DNA of 5,497 bases from Gammaproteobacteria bacterium (lineage in GTDB: Bacteria > Pseudomonadota > Gammaproteobacteria > SZUA-229): contig JAOUPA010000125.1 of assembly GCA_029880105.1 (NCBI GenBank), positions 1 to 5,497 on the forward strand, read 5' to 3'. Under the pieces are notes generated by a model. It saw only the letters and a list, made by a program, of their open reading frames with translations, was not told where the DNA came from and did no database searches. Position 1 is the stretch's first letter. Every line of letters begins with the position of its first letter. A program made the position numbers and the translations under genes. Positions 5,107 to 5,497 of this stretch are shown here, piece after piece.

Positions 5107-5497
5107 AAAAAATGTTTGCAATAAGTGTCATGGTTTTTTTGTCGCAGATGTTAATAGGTGCTCCTGTTTTTGCAGAAGAAAAAGAAATCCTGTATTGGGT
5201 TGCTCCGATGGATCCGAATTATCGAAGAGATGAGCCAGGGAAATCGCCGATGGGTATGGATCTTGTGCCGATTTATGCGGATGAATCTGGTGGTGATGTT
5301 ATTACTATTTCCCCCGAGGTGGTACAGAATCTCGGTGTTAGGACGGCCAAGGCTGAGATATCAGGATTGTGGCGTGGTATTGATACTGTGGGTTATGTTG
5401 ATTTTGATGAATCCAGGGTTAGTCATATTCACCTGCGTACAGAAGGCTGGATTGAAAACATGGCTGTCCGCTCTGAGGGAGAGCGTGTAAAAAAAGG
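5103..5497 (+). CDS. cusB: CusB-like periplasmic adaptor (membrane fusion protein) of a Cu/Ag efflux RND system, 3' part cut off
   Basis: Links the inner-membrane RND pump to the outer-membrane channel and, in CusB, hands Cu(I)/Ag(I) to the pump. The first 131 residues are in the window. Signal peptide: KK at 2-3, hydrophobic core, likely cleavage after VFA at 22-24. The metal-binding segment YWVAPMDPNYRRDEPGKS and the following PMGMDLVPIYADE span residues 31-61. M36, M50 and M52 correspond to the three metal-binding methionines of E. coli CusB (M49, M64 and M66 of the precursor, from memory). Then comes ISPEVVQNLGVRTAKAE (69-85), matching the CusB strand region, and VGYVDFDESRVSHIHLRTEG leading to the GERVKKG turn at the start of the barrel-sandwich hybrid. 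It overlaps the channel gene by 4 bases. CzcB-type Zn/Co/Cd adaptors lack this methionine motif, so Cu/Ag is the better guess. The pump gene should follow. Confidence 0.95.
   Translation, partial: MKKMFAISVMVFLSQMLIGAPVFAEEKEILYWVAPMDPNYRRDEPGKSPMGMDLVPIYADESGGDVITISPEVVQNLGVRTAKAEISGLWRGIDTVGYVDFDESRVSHIHLRTEGWIENMAVRSEGERVKK

Noticed and set aside
5158..5490. Plus-strand open frame of 110 codons overlapping the adaptor
   Set aside because: Out-of-frame shadow; the overlapping frame starting at 5103 has a signal peptide and clear CusB motifs.

Overview
The window looks like chromosomal DNA of a gammaproteobacterium with moderate to slightly AT-rich composition. The PurT protein aligns without gaps to the Escherichia coli enzyme (recalled from memory) over at least its first 286 residues, and the Cus-type efflux genes also look proteobacterial. 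I cannot name a genus.

Left part, minus strand (1-1734): a PP2C-family protein phosphatase is followed 5 bases later by a Hanks-type Ser/Thr protein kinase that runs off the left edge. The kinase starts at GTG, and its ribosome binding site lies inside the last two codons of the phosphatase, so the two are almost certainly co-transcribed and translationally coupled. Both carry acidic, threonine-containing motifs outside their catalytic domains (DATV and EDIT), which may be phosphorylation or FHA-docking sites.

Middle (1735-3236): a divergent intergenic region of about 320 bases holds a 14-base inverted repeat in the phosphatase leader and a consensus -10 element in front of purT. purT is a complete formate-dependent glycinamide ribonucleotide transformylase gene of de novo purine synthesis. 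It looks like a single-gene unit.

Right part, plus strand (3294-5497): the start of a Cu/Ag-type RND efflux operon. It opens with a small, exported, Cys/His-rich protein. An 18-base perfect palindrome follows, then a TolC-family outer-membrane channel (CusC/CzcC-like) and, overlapping it by 4 bases, the first 131 residues of a CusB-like periplasmic adaptor with the N-terminal Met-rich metal site. The inner-membrane pump (CusA-like) is expected beyond the right edge.

No tRNA, rRNA, mobile element or CRISPR array was seen. The genes belong to known families. The less ordinary points are the kinase/phosphatase docking-like motifs, the Cys-rich leader protein, and the palindrome between it and the channel gene.
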